Positions 8,468 to 17,683 of a stretch of 64,000 nucleotides of DNA are shown here, one piece after another. Both the position numbers and the translations under genes were made by a program. Source of the DNA: Marichromatium gracile (lineage in GTDB: Bacteria; Pseudomonadota; Gammaproteobacteria; Chromatiales; Chromatiaceae); NCBI RefSeq assembly GCF_004343155.1, contig NZ_SMDC01000007.1:1-64000 (forward strand). The letters run 5' to 3'. The notes under the pieces are model-generated. The model had not been told where the DNA came from and made no database searches. It was given only the letters and a program-made list of their open reading frames with translations. Position 1 is the stretch's first letter; the number at the start of each line of letters is the position of its first letter.

Positions 8468-8878
8468 TCAGCCCTCGGCCTGCTCTTCCTTCTCAGCGGA
8501 CGCTGCCGCCTCGACGTCGCTCGGTGCGGTGGTGGCGCGGTGGCTCGCCGCGCAGGCGGCCACGCACTCTTCGCGCTGGATACGGCAGATGCGCAGGTCC
8601 GCGCCAAGACAGACGTCGGGCTTCAGGCAGCCGGCGCCGCGATTGGCGACACAGGTCTCGTAGTCTTCCCCGATCATGCGAATATGGGTCTGGCACTCGG
8701 TCTCGCGGATCTGCTGGCGCTGCTCGCAATGCGTGCTGGCGATCTCGCAGCGTGCCAGGCAGGTCTGTGACTGCGGGTCCTGGGCCTTGAAGTCACTGCT
8801 GGTCTCGGGGGTGGCGCAACCGCCCAGGCTCAGTGCGAGCAGGGCGGCGGCGAGGACGGGGGCGAATGCAAGCGGCAT
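8468..8878 (-). CDS. Cysteine-rich lipoprotein, function unknown
   Basis: The 136-residue product starts with a lipoprotein signal (hydrophobic 3-17, lipobox LSLGGC with Cys21), so it should be lipid-anchored facing the periplasm. The mature part has ten more cysteines (40, 44, 51, 62, 76, 84, 90, 98, 105, 109), including CX3C pairs at 40/44 and 105/109, enough for five disulfides or a metal site. The C-terminal 25 residues are Ala/Glu rich. An AAGGAG site lies before the ATG. I do not recognise the family. Confidence 0.72.
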   Translation of the reverse strand: MPLAFAPVLAAALLALSLGGCATPETSSDFKAQDPQSQTCLARCEIASTHCEQRQQIRETECQTHIRMIGEDYETCVANRGAGCLKPDVCLGADLRICRIQREECVAACAASHRATTAPSDVEAAASAEKEEQAEG

Positions 8879-8970
8879 CGGCGGGACTCTCCTTCGAAAA
8901 TGGGCGAAGACTAGCATAGAAGCCCCGGGCTGAACGCCGCTCGGCGATACCCGGGGCTGAGGGTGGCGAT

Positions 8971-9930
8971 TCAGCCGCGCAGGTCGCGCAACTGCGCGAG
9001 GATACGCTGCTCGAGCCAATAGATCGGGCGCCAGGGATGGCTGCCGGAGACGAAGCCGACATGGCCGCCGTGGCGGCTGAGCTCCAGGGTGACGCCGGGG
9101 CCGAGTTCGTGTGCCATCGGGACCGTGGACGGATACATGAAGGGGTCGTCGGCGGCGTGGATGATCAGCGTCGGGGTGGTGATCCCGCGCAGATAGCCGC
9201 GACAGCTCGAGCGGCTGTAGTAGTCGAAGACACCGGCAAAGCCGTTGAGCGGTGCGGTGATCTGGTCGTCGAAGTCGTTGAAGTCGCCGATCCGCTCGAG
9301 GTCGACCGCCAGCGGCAGGGGGCGGTCGGCGAACTTGCGTCGCAGGTTGGCCTTGAGCCGGTCGAGCAGATAGCGACGATAGACCCTCGAGAGCCCACGA
9401 TTGAAACGCAGCATGCCGTCGCGCAGCACGAAGGGGACGGAGACGGCGATCGCTGCGCCGACCCGCGCGGTGTCGCGCTCGCCGAGATACTTGAGCAACA
9501 GGTTGGCGCCGAGCGAGAAGCCGACCGCCGCAAGCGGCTCGCCCTCGGGGTCGGCGGCGAGCTGCTCGAGCACCTCGGCGAGGTCCTCCGAGGCCCCCGA
9601 GTGATAGGAGCGATCGAGCCGATTGGGCGCCTCCGAGCAGCCGCGCAGGTGCATGAACACCGGCTGGAAGCCGGTGCCCTCGAGGGCGTGGATCAGTGAG
9701 CCGGCGTAGTGCGACTCGAGGTTGCCCTCGAGCCCGTGGATCAACACCACCCGCGGACCGACGGGGCGACCGATGGCGAGATCGATGAAGTCGCCATCGC
9801 TGAGCTCGATGCGTCTCGGGGTCAGGTCGAGCGGCGGGCGTCGGCGCATCAGCGCCGGCCAGACGGTCTGCAGATGGGCGCCGGGCAACCACCAGGCGGG
9901 ACGGAAGTCGCTAGCGACGAGACGTGCCAT
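8971..9930 (-). CDS. YheT-type alpha/beta hydrolase
   Basis: The 319-residue protein has the alpha/beta-hydrolase layout of the YheT/EMB8 group (putative esterases). The N-terminal FRPAWWLPGAHLQTVWPAL (9-27) is diagnostic of this group. The oxyanion turn HGLEGN, the nucleophile elbow GFSLGAN (Ser139), an acid in HAADDPF (Asp261 region) and RHGGHVGF (His290) complete a triad. The substrate is not known. It is divergent from the tolC-like gene, with 223 bp between the two starts. Confidence 0.87.
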   Translation of the reverse strand: MARLVASDFRPAWWLPGAHLQTVWPALMRRRPPLDLTPRRIELSDGDFIDLAIGRPVGPRVVLIHGLEGNLESHYAGSLIHALEGTGFQPVFMHLRGCSEAPNRLDRSYHSGASEDLAEVLEQLAADPEGEPLAAVGFSLGANLLLKYLGERDTARVGAAIAVSVPFVLRDGMLRFNRGLSRVYRRYLLDRLKANLRRKFADRPLPLAVDLERIGDFNDFDDQITAPLNGFAGVFDYYSRSSCRGYLRGITTPTLIIHAADDPFMYPSTVPMAHELGPGVTLELSRHGGHVGFVSGSHPWRPIYWLEQRILAQLRDLRG

Positions 9931-10013
9931 CGTTGGGGGAATCCTTGTGAGCGGGGAACGGCGGGCGGTCTGCGCGGTGCGGGGACGTCCGGTCGGGGCA
10001 GGGCGCCGACGCA

Positions 10014-10043
10014 TTGAGGGCGGGCCCGCTTCTCCCCTATACT
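10014..10043 (+). promoter_or_regulatory. Candidate sigma70 promoter of the tolC-like gene
   Basis: TTGAGG (10014-10019) and TATACT (10038-10043) are separated by 18 bp and lie about 110 bp before the tolC-like start. Both hexamers are close to consensus and stand out in otherwise GC-rich sequence. Confidence 0.45.
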
Positions 10044-10153
10044 GCAATCCAAGCATGATGACGGAATCCCGTCTCGATTGGAACCATCGCCTCCGGATCC
10101 AAGCACGATCTCCAGCCGTCGTGCGCGGGTCTGCACCCAGGAAACCAAATCCG

Positions 10154-11503
10154 ATGCGGAAAACCCTTCCGACCCTGATCACGGCTCTTCTGTGCGGGAT
10201 CGCGCCGCTGAGCCAGGCCGAGGATCTGCTGCAGATCTATGACATGGCCGCGCAGAGCGCGCCCACCCTGCGCGAGGCCGAACAGCGTCTGTTCGCCTCC
10301 CGCGAAGCCCGCCCCCAGGCTCAGGCACTGCTGCTGCCGAACCTGAGCGTGCAGGGCGACATCGACTATCAGAGCGTCGACAGCAGCGGTACCAGCACCT
10401 TCGGCAGCTTCGACCGCTATGACAAGTACGGCACCCAGGGGCTGCAGGCGGTGGTCAACCAGACCGTCTACGACCGCGCCAGCTGGATGACCCTGAAGCA
10501 ATCCGATCATGTCATCGCCCAGGCCGAGGCCGAGTTCCGCGACTCCCAGCTCGAACTCATGGTCCAGACCACCGAGGCCTATTTCAACGTGCTGCGCGCT
10601 GCCGACGCGGTGACCGTGCAGGAGGCGCTGCTGCGCGCCAACGAGCGCCAGCTCGAGCAGTCGCGCCAGCGCTTCGAGGTCGGTCTGGTGGCGATCACCG
10701 ACGTCAACGAGAGTCAGGCCGCCTACGACCGCTCGCGCGCCGACCTGATCACCGCGCGCAACGATCTCGACAACGCCTGGGAGGCGCTGCGCACCATCGT
10801 CGGCCCGATCCAGGTACCGCTGGCGCGCCTCGGCGACCGCCTGCCGCTCTCGCCGCCCGAACCCAACGAGATCGACGTCTGGGCCAAGACCGCACTGCGC
10901 AGCAACTACGGCATCATCGCCGCGAGCGAGGCGGCCAACGCCGCGCGCAAGGGCATCGAGATCGAGCGCTCCGGCCACTACCCCTCGGTCAACCTCCAGG
11001 CCGGCTACGACATCTCGCGCTCCGATGCGACCTTCGACACCGACTCCGACACCGGTTTCGTCGGTCTGAGCGTCAACATCCCGGTGTTCCAGGGTGGGGC
11101 GGTGAGTTCGCGCACCCGTGAGGCCGGCTACAACTTCCGCGCCGCTCAGGATCGACTCGACCAGACCCGTCGTCAGGTCAGCCAGCAGGTCAAGGACGCC
11201 TATCGCGGCATCCTCTCGAGCATCGAGGACGTCAAGGCCCGTCAGGCCTCGATCGTCTCGGCGCGCTCGGCGCTGGAATCGACCCAGGCCGGGCTCGAGG
11301 TCGGCACCCGCACCCAGGTCGACGTGCTCAACGCCCAGCGCAACCTGTTCCAGGCCGAGTTCGAGTACCTGAGCGCGCGCTACAACTACATCGTCAATGG
11401 GGTCAAGCTTCACCAGGCCACCAGTACCCTGAGTCGCGAGGTGCTGGCCAAGGGCAATGCCTGGCTCGATCCCGACGACATGGTGGCGCCGCCGACCTAT
11501 TGA
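10154..11503 (+). CDS. tolC: TolC-family outer membrane channel protein
   Basis: The 449-residue protein carries a signal peptide ending near PLSQA (cleavage after residue 22). It shows the two-fold helical repeat of outer-membrane efflux proteins: SAPTLREAEQRLFASREARPQAQA in the first half and YNFRAAQDRLDQTRRQVSQQVKDAYRGI in the second. TolC trimers form the exit duct for type I secretion and RND or MFS efflux pumps. No inner-membrane pump lies beside it. The RND pair at 38-42 kb could use it but also lacks its own outer-membrane gene, so the link is only a possibility. Confidence 0.88.
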   Translation: MRKTLPTLITALLCGIAPLSQAEDLLQIYDMAAQSAPTLREAEQRLFASREARPQAQALLLPNLSVQGDIDYQSVDSSGTSTFGSFDRYDKYGTQGLQAVVNQTVYDRASWMTLKQSDHVIAQAEAEFRDSQLELMVQTTEAYFNVLRAADAVTVQEALLRANERQLEQSRQRFEVGLVAITDVNESQAAYDRSRADLITARNDLDNAWEALRTIVGPIQVPLARLGDRLPLSPPEPNEIDVWAKTALRSNYGIIAASEAANAARKGIEIERSGHYPSVNLQAGYDISRSDATFDTDSDTGFVGLSVNIPVFQGGAVSSRTREAGYNFRAAQDRLDQTRRQVSQQVKDAYRGILSSIEDVKARQASIVSARSALESTQAGLEVGTRTQVDVLNAQRNLFQAEFEYLSARYNYIVNGVKLHQATSTLSREVLAKGNAWLDPDDMVAPPTY

Positions 11504-11580
11504 TCCGTCGGGCCGCGCCGGTGTGCTCGGCGTGGCTCGATCCGTTGTCCTGAATCCTTCTCGTTGCCTGGATCCCGATC

Positions 11581-12687
11581 ATGTCTGGAAGCAGTCTCGG
11601 TAAACTGTTCGTCGTCTCCGGTTTCGGCGAGAGCCACGGGCCGGCTATCGGCGGCATGGTCGACGGCTGCCCGCCCGGGCTGGCGCTGTGCGCGGCCGAT
11701 CTGCAGCGCGACCTCGATCGGCGCAAGCCGGGGCAGTCTCGCCACACCACCCAGCGGCGCGAGTCCGACACCGTCGAGATCCTCTCCGGGGTGTTCGAGG
11801 GGCGTACCACGGGGGCACCGATCGGGCTGCTGATCCGTAACGAGGACCAGCGCTCCAAGGACTACTCCGAGATCGCCACCCGCTATCGTCCCGGCCACGC
11901 CGACTACTGCTACGACCAGAAGTACGGTCATCGCGACTATCGCGGCGGCGGTCGTTCCTCGGCGCGCGAGACGGCGGTGCGGGTCGCCGCCGGGGCGATC
12001 GCCAAGAAGTATCTGGCCGAGCAGGTCGGGGTGCGGATCCGCGGTCATCTCTCCCAGCTCGGCCCGATCCGTCCGCGCGGCTTCGACTGGGCGGCGGTCG
12101 AGTCCAACCCCTTCTTCTGGCCGTGTCGCGAGAGCGTGCCCGAGCTCGAGCGCTTCATGGACGAGCTGCGCAAGTCCGGCGATTCGATCGGGGCGGCGCT
12201 CACCGTGGTCGCCGAGGGGATGCCCACCGGGCTCGGCGAGCCGATCTACGACCGGCTCGACGCCGACATCGCCCACGCGATGATGGGGATCAACGCGGTC
12301 AAGGGGGTCGAGATCGGTGACGGCTTCGCCTGTGTCGAGCAGCGCGGCAGTGAGCATCGCGACGAGATGACCCCGGAGGGCTTCCTCTCCAACCATGCCG
12401 GCGGGGTACTCGGCGGCATCTCCTCGGGCCAGGACCTGGTGGTCCGTATCGCGCTCAAGCCGACCTCGAGCATCCGCATTCCCGGGCGCTCGATCGATCG
12501 TGACGGCAACCCCGTCGAGGTGGTCACCAAGGGGCGTCACGACCCCTGCGTGGGGATCCGCGCCACGCCGATCGCCGAGGCGGTGTTGGCAATCGTGTTG
12601 ATGGATCATCTGCTGCGCCACCGCGCCCAGAACGCCGCCACCCAGGCGCCGATCCCACCGATCGCCGCGCGCGCGCCCGGCGCCTGA
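11581..12687 (+). CDS. aroC: Chorismate synthase
   Basis: AroC catalyses the last step of the shikimate pathway, 5-enolpyruvylshikimate 3-phosphate to chorismate, with reduced FMN. The 368-residue length is usual. Signatures include GESHG near the N-terminus, [12 protein letters not shown]-like FMN/substrate loop (here [17 protein letters not shown]), [15 protein letters not shown] and [12 protein letters not shown]. It lies 78 bp after the tolC-like gene and just before an MFS gene. No other aro gene is nearby. Confidence 0.97.
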   Translation: MSGSSLGKLFVVSGFGESHGPAIGGMVDGCPPGLALCAADLQRDLDRRKPGQSRHTTQRRESDTVEILSGVFEGRTTGAPIGLLIRNEDQRSKDYSEIATRYRPGHADYCYDQKYGHRDYRGGGRSSARETAVRVAAGAIAKKYLAEQVGVRIRGHLSQLGPIRPRGFDWAAVESNPFFWPCRESVPELERFMDELRKSGDSIGAALTVVAEGMPTGLGEPIYDRLDADIAHAMMGINAVKGVEIGDGFACVEQRGSEHRDEMTPEGFLSNHAGGVLGGISSGQDLVVRIALKPTSSIRIPGRSIDRDGNPVEVVTKGRHDPCVGIRATPIAEAVLAIVLMDHLLRHRAQNAATQAPIPPIAARAPGA

Positions 12688-12726
12688 GTCCGCGTGCGCG
12701 CCCCCGTGGCGCCGCGCGCCCCCGTC

Positions 12727-13881
12727 ATGCCCTACTGGCGTCTCTCCGGCTACTACTTCTTCTATTTCGCCTCGCTCGGGGCGTTGGTGCCCTATTGGGG
12801 GCTCTATCTGCAGGATCGCGGCTTCGATGCCCTGGCCATCGGCCAGTTGATGGCGATCCTCTACGCCACCAAGGTCGTCGCCCCGCTGGTCTGGGGTCAG
12901 CTGGCCGACCGCAGCGGCCGGCGGATGCCCTTGGTGCGGCTCGCCGCGCTGCTCTCGGTCGTGCTCTTCGGGCTGATCTTCTTCGGCGAAGGGTTCTGGG
13001 CCACGGCGCTGGCGATGGCGCTGTTCAGCTTTTTCTGGAACGCCTCGTTGCCGCAGCTCGAGGCGGTGACCTTCAATCATCTCCGCCGTCGGCCGACGCG
13101 CTATGCGCTGGTGCGGGTGTGGGGTTCGGTCGGCTTCGTGCTGGTGGTGGTGGCGCTGGGGATGGCGCTGCACGTGCAGTCGTTCGCGATCCTGCCCTGG
13201 TGGGTGCTGGCGCTGCTCCTTGGGATCTGGTTGACCAGTCTGGTGATCCCCGACAGTGCGCCAGTGCATGCCAAGGGCACCGAGCCCCGGATCGGGGCCT
13301 TGTTGCGCCGGCCCGCGGTGCTCGCCTTCTTCGCCGCCTGTCTGCTGATGCAGCTCGCCCATGGCATCTATTACGCCTTCTACTCGATCCATCTCGAGGC
13401 CAACGGCTACGGTACCGACGCCGTCGGCGGGCTGTGGGCGTTGGGGGTGGTGGCCGAGGTGGCGATCTTTCTGGTGATGCACCGCCTGCTCGAGCGCTTC
13501 GGGGCGCGTCGGGTGCTGCTCTGGAGTCTGGCCCTGGCGGTGGTGCGCTGGCTGGTGATCGGCGCCTGGGTCGAGCTGCTGTGGCTGCAGGTGCTCGCCC
13601 AGTTGCTCCATGCCGCGACCTTTGCCACCTTCCATGCCGCGGCGATCCATTGGGTCCACCATGCCTTTCCGGGGCGCACCCAGGGGCGCGGGCAGGCGCT
13701 CTACAGCGCGCTGAGCTTCGGCGCCGGCGGCGCCGCCGGCAGCCTGATCGGTGGGTTGTTGTGGGAGGACGCCGGTGCGCTGGTGACCTTCGGCGGCGCG
13801 GCGCTGGCCTCGGCGGTGGCCTGGGTGCTGGCCTGGGGCTGGGTCGATCGTCCTGCGCCGGCGGCGGTGCGGCACGCCTGA
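12727..13881 (+). CDS. MFS transporter (HcaT-like, MFS_1-like)
   Basis: The 384-residue membrane protein has about 12 helices. It opens with MPYWRLSGYYFFYFASLGALVPYW-type sequence, characteristic of the HcaT/phenylpropionate-permease-like branch of the major facilitator superfamily. The loop GQLADRSGRR after TM2 is the MFS signature. The substrate is unknown. The ATG at 12727 fits the family N-terminus better than an in-frame GTG at 12694, which would add eleven Pro/Ala-rich residues. Neither start has a clear ribosome binding site. It follows aroC by about 40 bp and may be co-transcribed. Confidence 0.8.
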   Translation: MPYWRLSGYYFFYFASLGALVPYWGLYLQDRGFDALAIGQLMAILYATKVVAPLVWGQLADRSGRRMPLVRLAALLSVVLFGLIFFGEGFWATALAMALFSFFWNASLPQLEAVTFNHLRRRPTRYALVRVWGSVGFVLVVVALGMALHVQSFAILPWWVLALLLGIWLTSLVIPDSAPVHAKGTEPRIGALLRRPAVLAFFAACLLMQLAHGIYYAFYSIHLEANGYGTDAVGGLWALGVVAEVAIFLVMHRLLERFGARRVLLWSLALAVVRWLVIGAWVELLWLQVLAQLLHAATFATFHAAAIHWVHHAFPGRTQGRGQALYSALSFGAGGAAGSLIGGLLWEDAGALVTFGGAALASAVAWVLAWGWVDRPAPAAVRHA

Positions 13882-13995
13882 GGCGGTCGGGGCGAGCGCC
13901 CGTGCTATGCTCGCGGTGCCTGTGACGCCGCGGCTGCGTCACCTCTTCAGCTGTCCCTTCCGGCAGCATTCGCAACCGGGGCTGCGTATTCCGTC

Positions 13996-16092
13996 ATGGT
14001 CGTTCTCAATGCTCCGTATCACACCCTGCCCGGGCACCGTCACCCGCCGGGGGCGACCGTGGAGGACGCCGGGGTCAACTTCTCGGTGTTCAGTCGTCAT
14101 GCCACCGGTGCCGAGCTGCTGCTCTATGCCGGTGCCGACAGCGCCGAGCCCTTCCAGGTCATCCGTCTCGACCCCGAGGTCAACCACACCTTCTTCTCCT
14201 GGCACGTGCTGGTGGTCGATCTGCCGCCGGGGACCCACTACACCTGGCGCATGGACGGTCCCTTCGATCCGCAGGGCAACGGCTGGCGCTTCGACACGGA
14301 GGTCGAGCTGGTCGACCCCTGGGCGCGCGCGGTCAACGTCTGTGACTGGGACCGCTGGCGCCGTCAGGACGAGGGCGTGCGCCCCCACGACTCGCCGCGC
14401 GGCGTGGTGCTGGCCGAGGAGTACGACTGGGAGGGCGACACCCCGCTGCGCCGAGCCTGGGAGGAGACCATCATCTACGAGCTGCACGTCGGCGGCTTCA
14501 CCCGACATCCCAGTGCCGGGGTCGCGCACCCGGGGACCTTCCTCGGGCTGATCGAGAAGATCCCCTATCTGCGCGCGCTCGGCATCAGCCATGTCGAGTT
14601 GATGCCGGTGATGGCCTTCGACGAGCAGGACGTGCCGCCGGCGGTGTGGCGAGCGGGGCTGCGCAATTACTGGGGCTACAGCAGCTACGGCTTCTTCTCG
14701 CCACACCCGGGCTATTGCGTCGACCCCGAGGCCGGCTGCCACCGGCGCGAGTTCCGTGACTTGGTCAAGGCGCTGCATCGCGCCGGGATCGGGGTGATCC
14801 TCGATGTGGTCTTCAACCACACCAGCGAGGGCGGGGCGGGGGGACCGACCCTGACCTTCAAGGGCTTCGGCAACGAGACCTTCTACTGTCTCGACGTGCT
14901 CGATCGGCGCATCTATCTCGATTTCACCGGTTGTGGCAATACCGTCAACGCCAATCACCCGCTGGTGGCGCGCTATATCATCGACGCGCTCGAGTACTGG
15001 GTGCGCGAGATGCACGTCGACGGCTTTCGCTTCGACCTGGCCAGCGCCATGGCGCGCGACGCCGACGGTCAGCCGCTGGCCAACCCGCCGGTGTTGTGGG
15101 GGATCGAGCTCTCCGACACCCTGGCCACCAGCCGGATCATCGCCGAGGCCTGGGACGCCGCCGGGCTCTATCAGGTCGGCAGCTTCCCCGGCTATCGCTG
15201 GATGGAGTGGAACGGTCGCTATCGTGACGTGATCCGTCGTTTCGTGCGCGGCGATCCCGGGCTGGTGGCCGAGGTCGCCACCCGGCTCGCCGGCAGCAGT
15301 GATCTCTACCAGGCCAACCTCCGCCATCCGCTCAACAGCGTCAACTTCGTCACCTGTCATGACGGTTTCACCCTCTGGGATCTGGTTTCCTATAACCGCA
15401 AGCGCAACCTCGCCAACGCCGAGGACAGCCGCGACGGCACCGACGACGATCTGAGCTGGAACTGCGGCATCGAGGGCGAGACCGACGACCCCGAGGTGCT
15501 GGCGCTGCGTCGGCGTCAGGCCAAGAACCTGCTTGCGCTGCTGCTGCTCAGTCAGGGGGTGCCGATGCTGCTCGCCGGCGACGAGGTGCTGCGTACCCAG
15601 GGCGGCAACAACAACGCCTGGTGTCAGGACAACGCCGAGAACTGGTTCGATTGGTCGCTGGTCGAGCGCAACGCCAGCATGTTGGGTTTCGTGCGCGGCC
15701 TGATCGCGCTGCGCCAGCGTCATCCGAGCCTGCGCCGGCGGCGCTTTCTCAGCGGTCGGGCGCGCGCTGGCGGGGGGCTGCCCGACATCCGCTGGCACGG
15801 ACTCGAACCCGATCAACCCCCCTGGGATGACCCCGAGGCGCGGGTGCTCGCCTTTACCCTGGCGCCGTTGCACAAGACCGAGGCGGTGCTCCATGTCGCT
15901 ATCAACATGGAGCCCTGTGCCCGCCGCTTCACCCTGCCGCAGCTCCCGGGCGTTGCCTGGTTCCGTGCGCTCGATACCGCCAGGGCCTCACCGACCGACC
16001 TGATCGAGCCCGACCTCCAGCCGCCGCACCCGGCCTCGGTGCTGCTGGTGCGCGGCCGTAGCCTGGTGGTGCTCGAGGGGCGGGCCGAGTAG
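13996..16092 (+). CDS. glgX: Glycogen debranching enzyme GlgX (GH13)
   Basis: GlgX hydrolyses alpha-1,6 branches of limit dextrins during glycogen breakdown. The 698-residue product has an N-terminal CBM48-like domain followed by a GH13 barrel. The catalytic set is visible: nucleophile Asp347 in GFRFDLAS, acid Glu384 in IIAEAWD and Asp456 in TCHDGFT. The stretch ELHVGGFTRHPSAGV is typical of the isoamylase/GlgX type. It starts the glg-type cluster (glgX, GH57, DUF4912-like, glgA). A 265-bp gap with a heptamer array separates it from the next gene. Confidence 0.96.
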   Translation: MVVLNAPYHTLPGHRHPPGATVEDAGVNFSVFSRHATGAELLLYAGADSAEPFQVIRLDPEVNHTFFSWHVLVVDLPPGTHYTWRMDGPFDPQGNGWRFDTEVELVDPWARAVNVCDWDRWRRQDEGVRPHDSPRGVVLAEEYDWEGDTPLRRAWEETIIYELHVGGFTRHPSAGVAHPGTFLGLIEKIPYLRALGISHVELMPVMAFDEQDVPPAVWRAGLRNYWGYSSYGFFSPHPGYCVDPEAGCHRREFRDLVKALHRAGIGVILDVVFNHTSEGGAGGPTLTFKGFGNETFYCLDVLDRRIYLDFTGCGNTVNANHPLVARYIIDALEYWVREMHVDGFRFDLASAMARDADGQPLANPPVLWGIELSDTLATSRIIAEAWDAAGLYQVGSFPGYRWMEWNGRYRDVIRRFVRGDPGLVAEVATRLAGSSDLYQANLRHPLNSVNFVTCHDGFTLWDLVSYNRKRNLANAEDSRDGTDDDLSWNCGIEGETDDPEVLALRRRQAKNLLALLLLSQGVPMLLAGDEVLRTQGGNNNAWCQDNAENWFDWSLVERNASMLGFVRGLIALRQRHPSLRRRRFLSGRARAGGGLPDIRWHGLEPDQPPWDDPEARVLAFTLAPLHKTEAVLHVAINMEPCARRFTLPQLPGVAWFRALDTARASPTDLIEPDLQPPHPASVLLVRGRSLVVLEGRAE

Positions 16093-16203
16093 GGCGCGTC
16101 GATCGTCAGCCTCCAGCGGCCAGCTTTCAGCCTCCAGGGGCGAGGGCTGGCGTCGGCGGCTGACGGCTGGTGGCTCTTGCCTGTCTCGCGCTCTTTGCGC
16201 CAT

Positions 16204-16262
16204 TGCGGTTCAATCCTCCTGGCCGCTGGCCGCTGGCCGCTGGCCGCTGGCCGCTGGCCGCT
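16204..16262. repeat. Heptanucleotide tandem array, six copies of GGCCGCT, with conserved flank
   Basis: Six perfect GGCCGCT copies occupy 16221-16262. They are preceded by TGCGGTTCAATCCTCCT (16204-16220), which differs by two indels from the flank of the GGTCGCT array at 201-263. The 13-mer GTCAGCCTCCAGC at 16105-16117 is the reverse complement of 370-382. The array lies between glgX and the GH57 gene. Confidence 0.88.
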
Positions 16263-16357
16263 ATCCCGCGCTTTACCCGTCCCGCCCCATTGTTTAATGT
16301 GGGATTGCTCTAGCCCGTGGATGTCACGGGACTCGTCGACCCGCTGTTCAGATCCGG

Positions 16358-17587
16358 ATGACCGTCACCAATATCGCCCACGCGCTCGGGCTCCACATGC
16401 ACCAGCCCCCGGGCAATCTGCGCCTGCTGATCGAGGTCAGCCCCTGGGAGGCCGAGCAGATCATCCGTTGTTACGAACGGGTCCTGCGCTATGCCGAGCA
16501 CTTTCGCGATGTCGCGGTGTTGCATGTCGGTTTCTCCGGGGTGCTGCTCGAGCAGCTGCTCGATCCTGAGGTGGTCGCGCGCTATCGCGCCATCGTCGAC
16601 ATCCCGGCGATGCTCGAGCGATATCGCCGGGCGGCCAACATCGAGCTGGTGGGGACGGGGTATTCGCATCCGATCTTCCCGTTGATCGCGCGCGCCGACT
16701 GGTCCGAGCAACTGGTGCGGGGGCGGGCCCTGATTGAGCGCGCCTTCGGCCGCGCGCCGCGTGGGTTCTGGCCGCCGGAGCTGGCCTTCACCATGGAGAT
16801 GATCCCGGCGCTGGTGAAGGCTGGTTACGACTATGTGGTGGTCGACGGTGGCCATGTGCGCCCGGCAGATGGCATGAGCGACGTGCTGCGCCCCTATCTG
16901 GCCTGTCATGATGGCGCCTGCATCCGTGTGGTGCCGCGCGATCGCGCCCTCTCCGGCGCGCAGCAATCGGGACTGGAGCCCGATGGTTTCGAGCGCGAGG
17001 TCTGTGTCCGCGCCGCCCGCTCGCCGCGTCCCCGCGAGCCGCGTTTGCTCACCACCTGGTGCGACGGTGAGAATGGTGCCTGGCTGCGTCAGACCCAGGA
17101 GCAGGCTGGCTTCTTCGGTCATTTCTTCGCGCCGCAGATGACGCGCTGGCGCGCCGGCGAGAGCATGATCCGTCCGGTCTCGCTCGGACGCTATCTCGAT
17201 GCCTTTCATCCACGTGTCCACGCGCGGGTCCAGACCGGTTGCTGGAACACCGACGCCGATGTCGGCGCCGCGCTCTCGCGCTGGACCGGTAGTCGGGCGC
17301 AGCGTGCGGCGGTGACCGAGCTGGTGCGACTGAGCGAGCGGTATTGGAGTCTGTTGCGCGAATATCGCGAGGATGACGATGATGGCCACCTGACGCGCGC
17401 CCGGCAGTTGATCCTCGAGGCCGAGACCAGCTGCTATCTGTACTGGGGCGAGTCCTGGCTGCCGTATCTGCATCAACGCCTGGAGGCTGCTGCATCCGCC
17501 TTGGCCGAGTTCGCGGGAGAGAGCGGCTCGGCGCCGCCTCCGATATGCTGCGCGGTCGACTTGACGTCGGCCGACGCCGAGGCCTGA
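16358..17587 (+). CDS. Glycoside hydrolase family 57 protein
   Basis: The 409-residue protein starts with the GH57 first-strand pattern ALGLHMHQPPGN. It contains GFWPPELAFT, where Glu141 matches the catalytic nucleophile of the family, and a later WCDGENGAWL segment in the region expected for the acid. GH57 enzymes act on alpha-glucans (amylopullulanase, 4-alpha-glucanotransferase or branching activities). Its place between glgX and glgA suggests polyglucan remodelling, but the exact reaction cannot be decided. The ATG at 16358 gives the HMHQPP motif its usual distance from the N-terminus. Confidence 0.85.
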   Translation: MTVTNIAHALGLHMHQPPGNLRLLIEVSPWEAEQIIRCYERVLRYAEHFRDVAVLHVGFSGVLLEQLLDPEVVARYRAIVDIPAMLERYRRAANIELVGTGYSHPIFPLIARADWSEQLVRGRALIERAFGRAPRGFWPPELAFTMEMIPALVKAGYDYVVVDGGHVRPADGMSDVLRPYLACHDGACIRVVPRDRALSGAQQSGLEPDGFEREVCVRAARSPRPREPRLLTTWCDGENGAWLRQTQEQAGFFGHFFAPQMTRWRAGESMIRPVSLGRYLDAFHPRVHARVQTGCWNTDADVGAALSRWTGSRAQRAAVTELVRLSERYWSLLREYREDDDDGHLTRARQLILEAETSCYLYWGESWLPYLHQRLEAAASALAEFAGESGSAPPPICCAVDLTSADAEA

Positions 17588-17683
17588 TGGGGCTGATTTG
17601 AAGAGGAGCGCAGAGCGATCGATATCCACCAAGACTTCAGCGCGGACGAGGTCAGTGCGCGTCCCGGCGATGCCGCCGATGCG

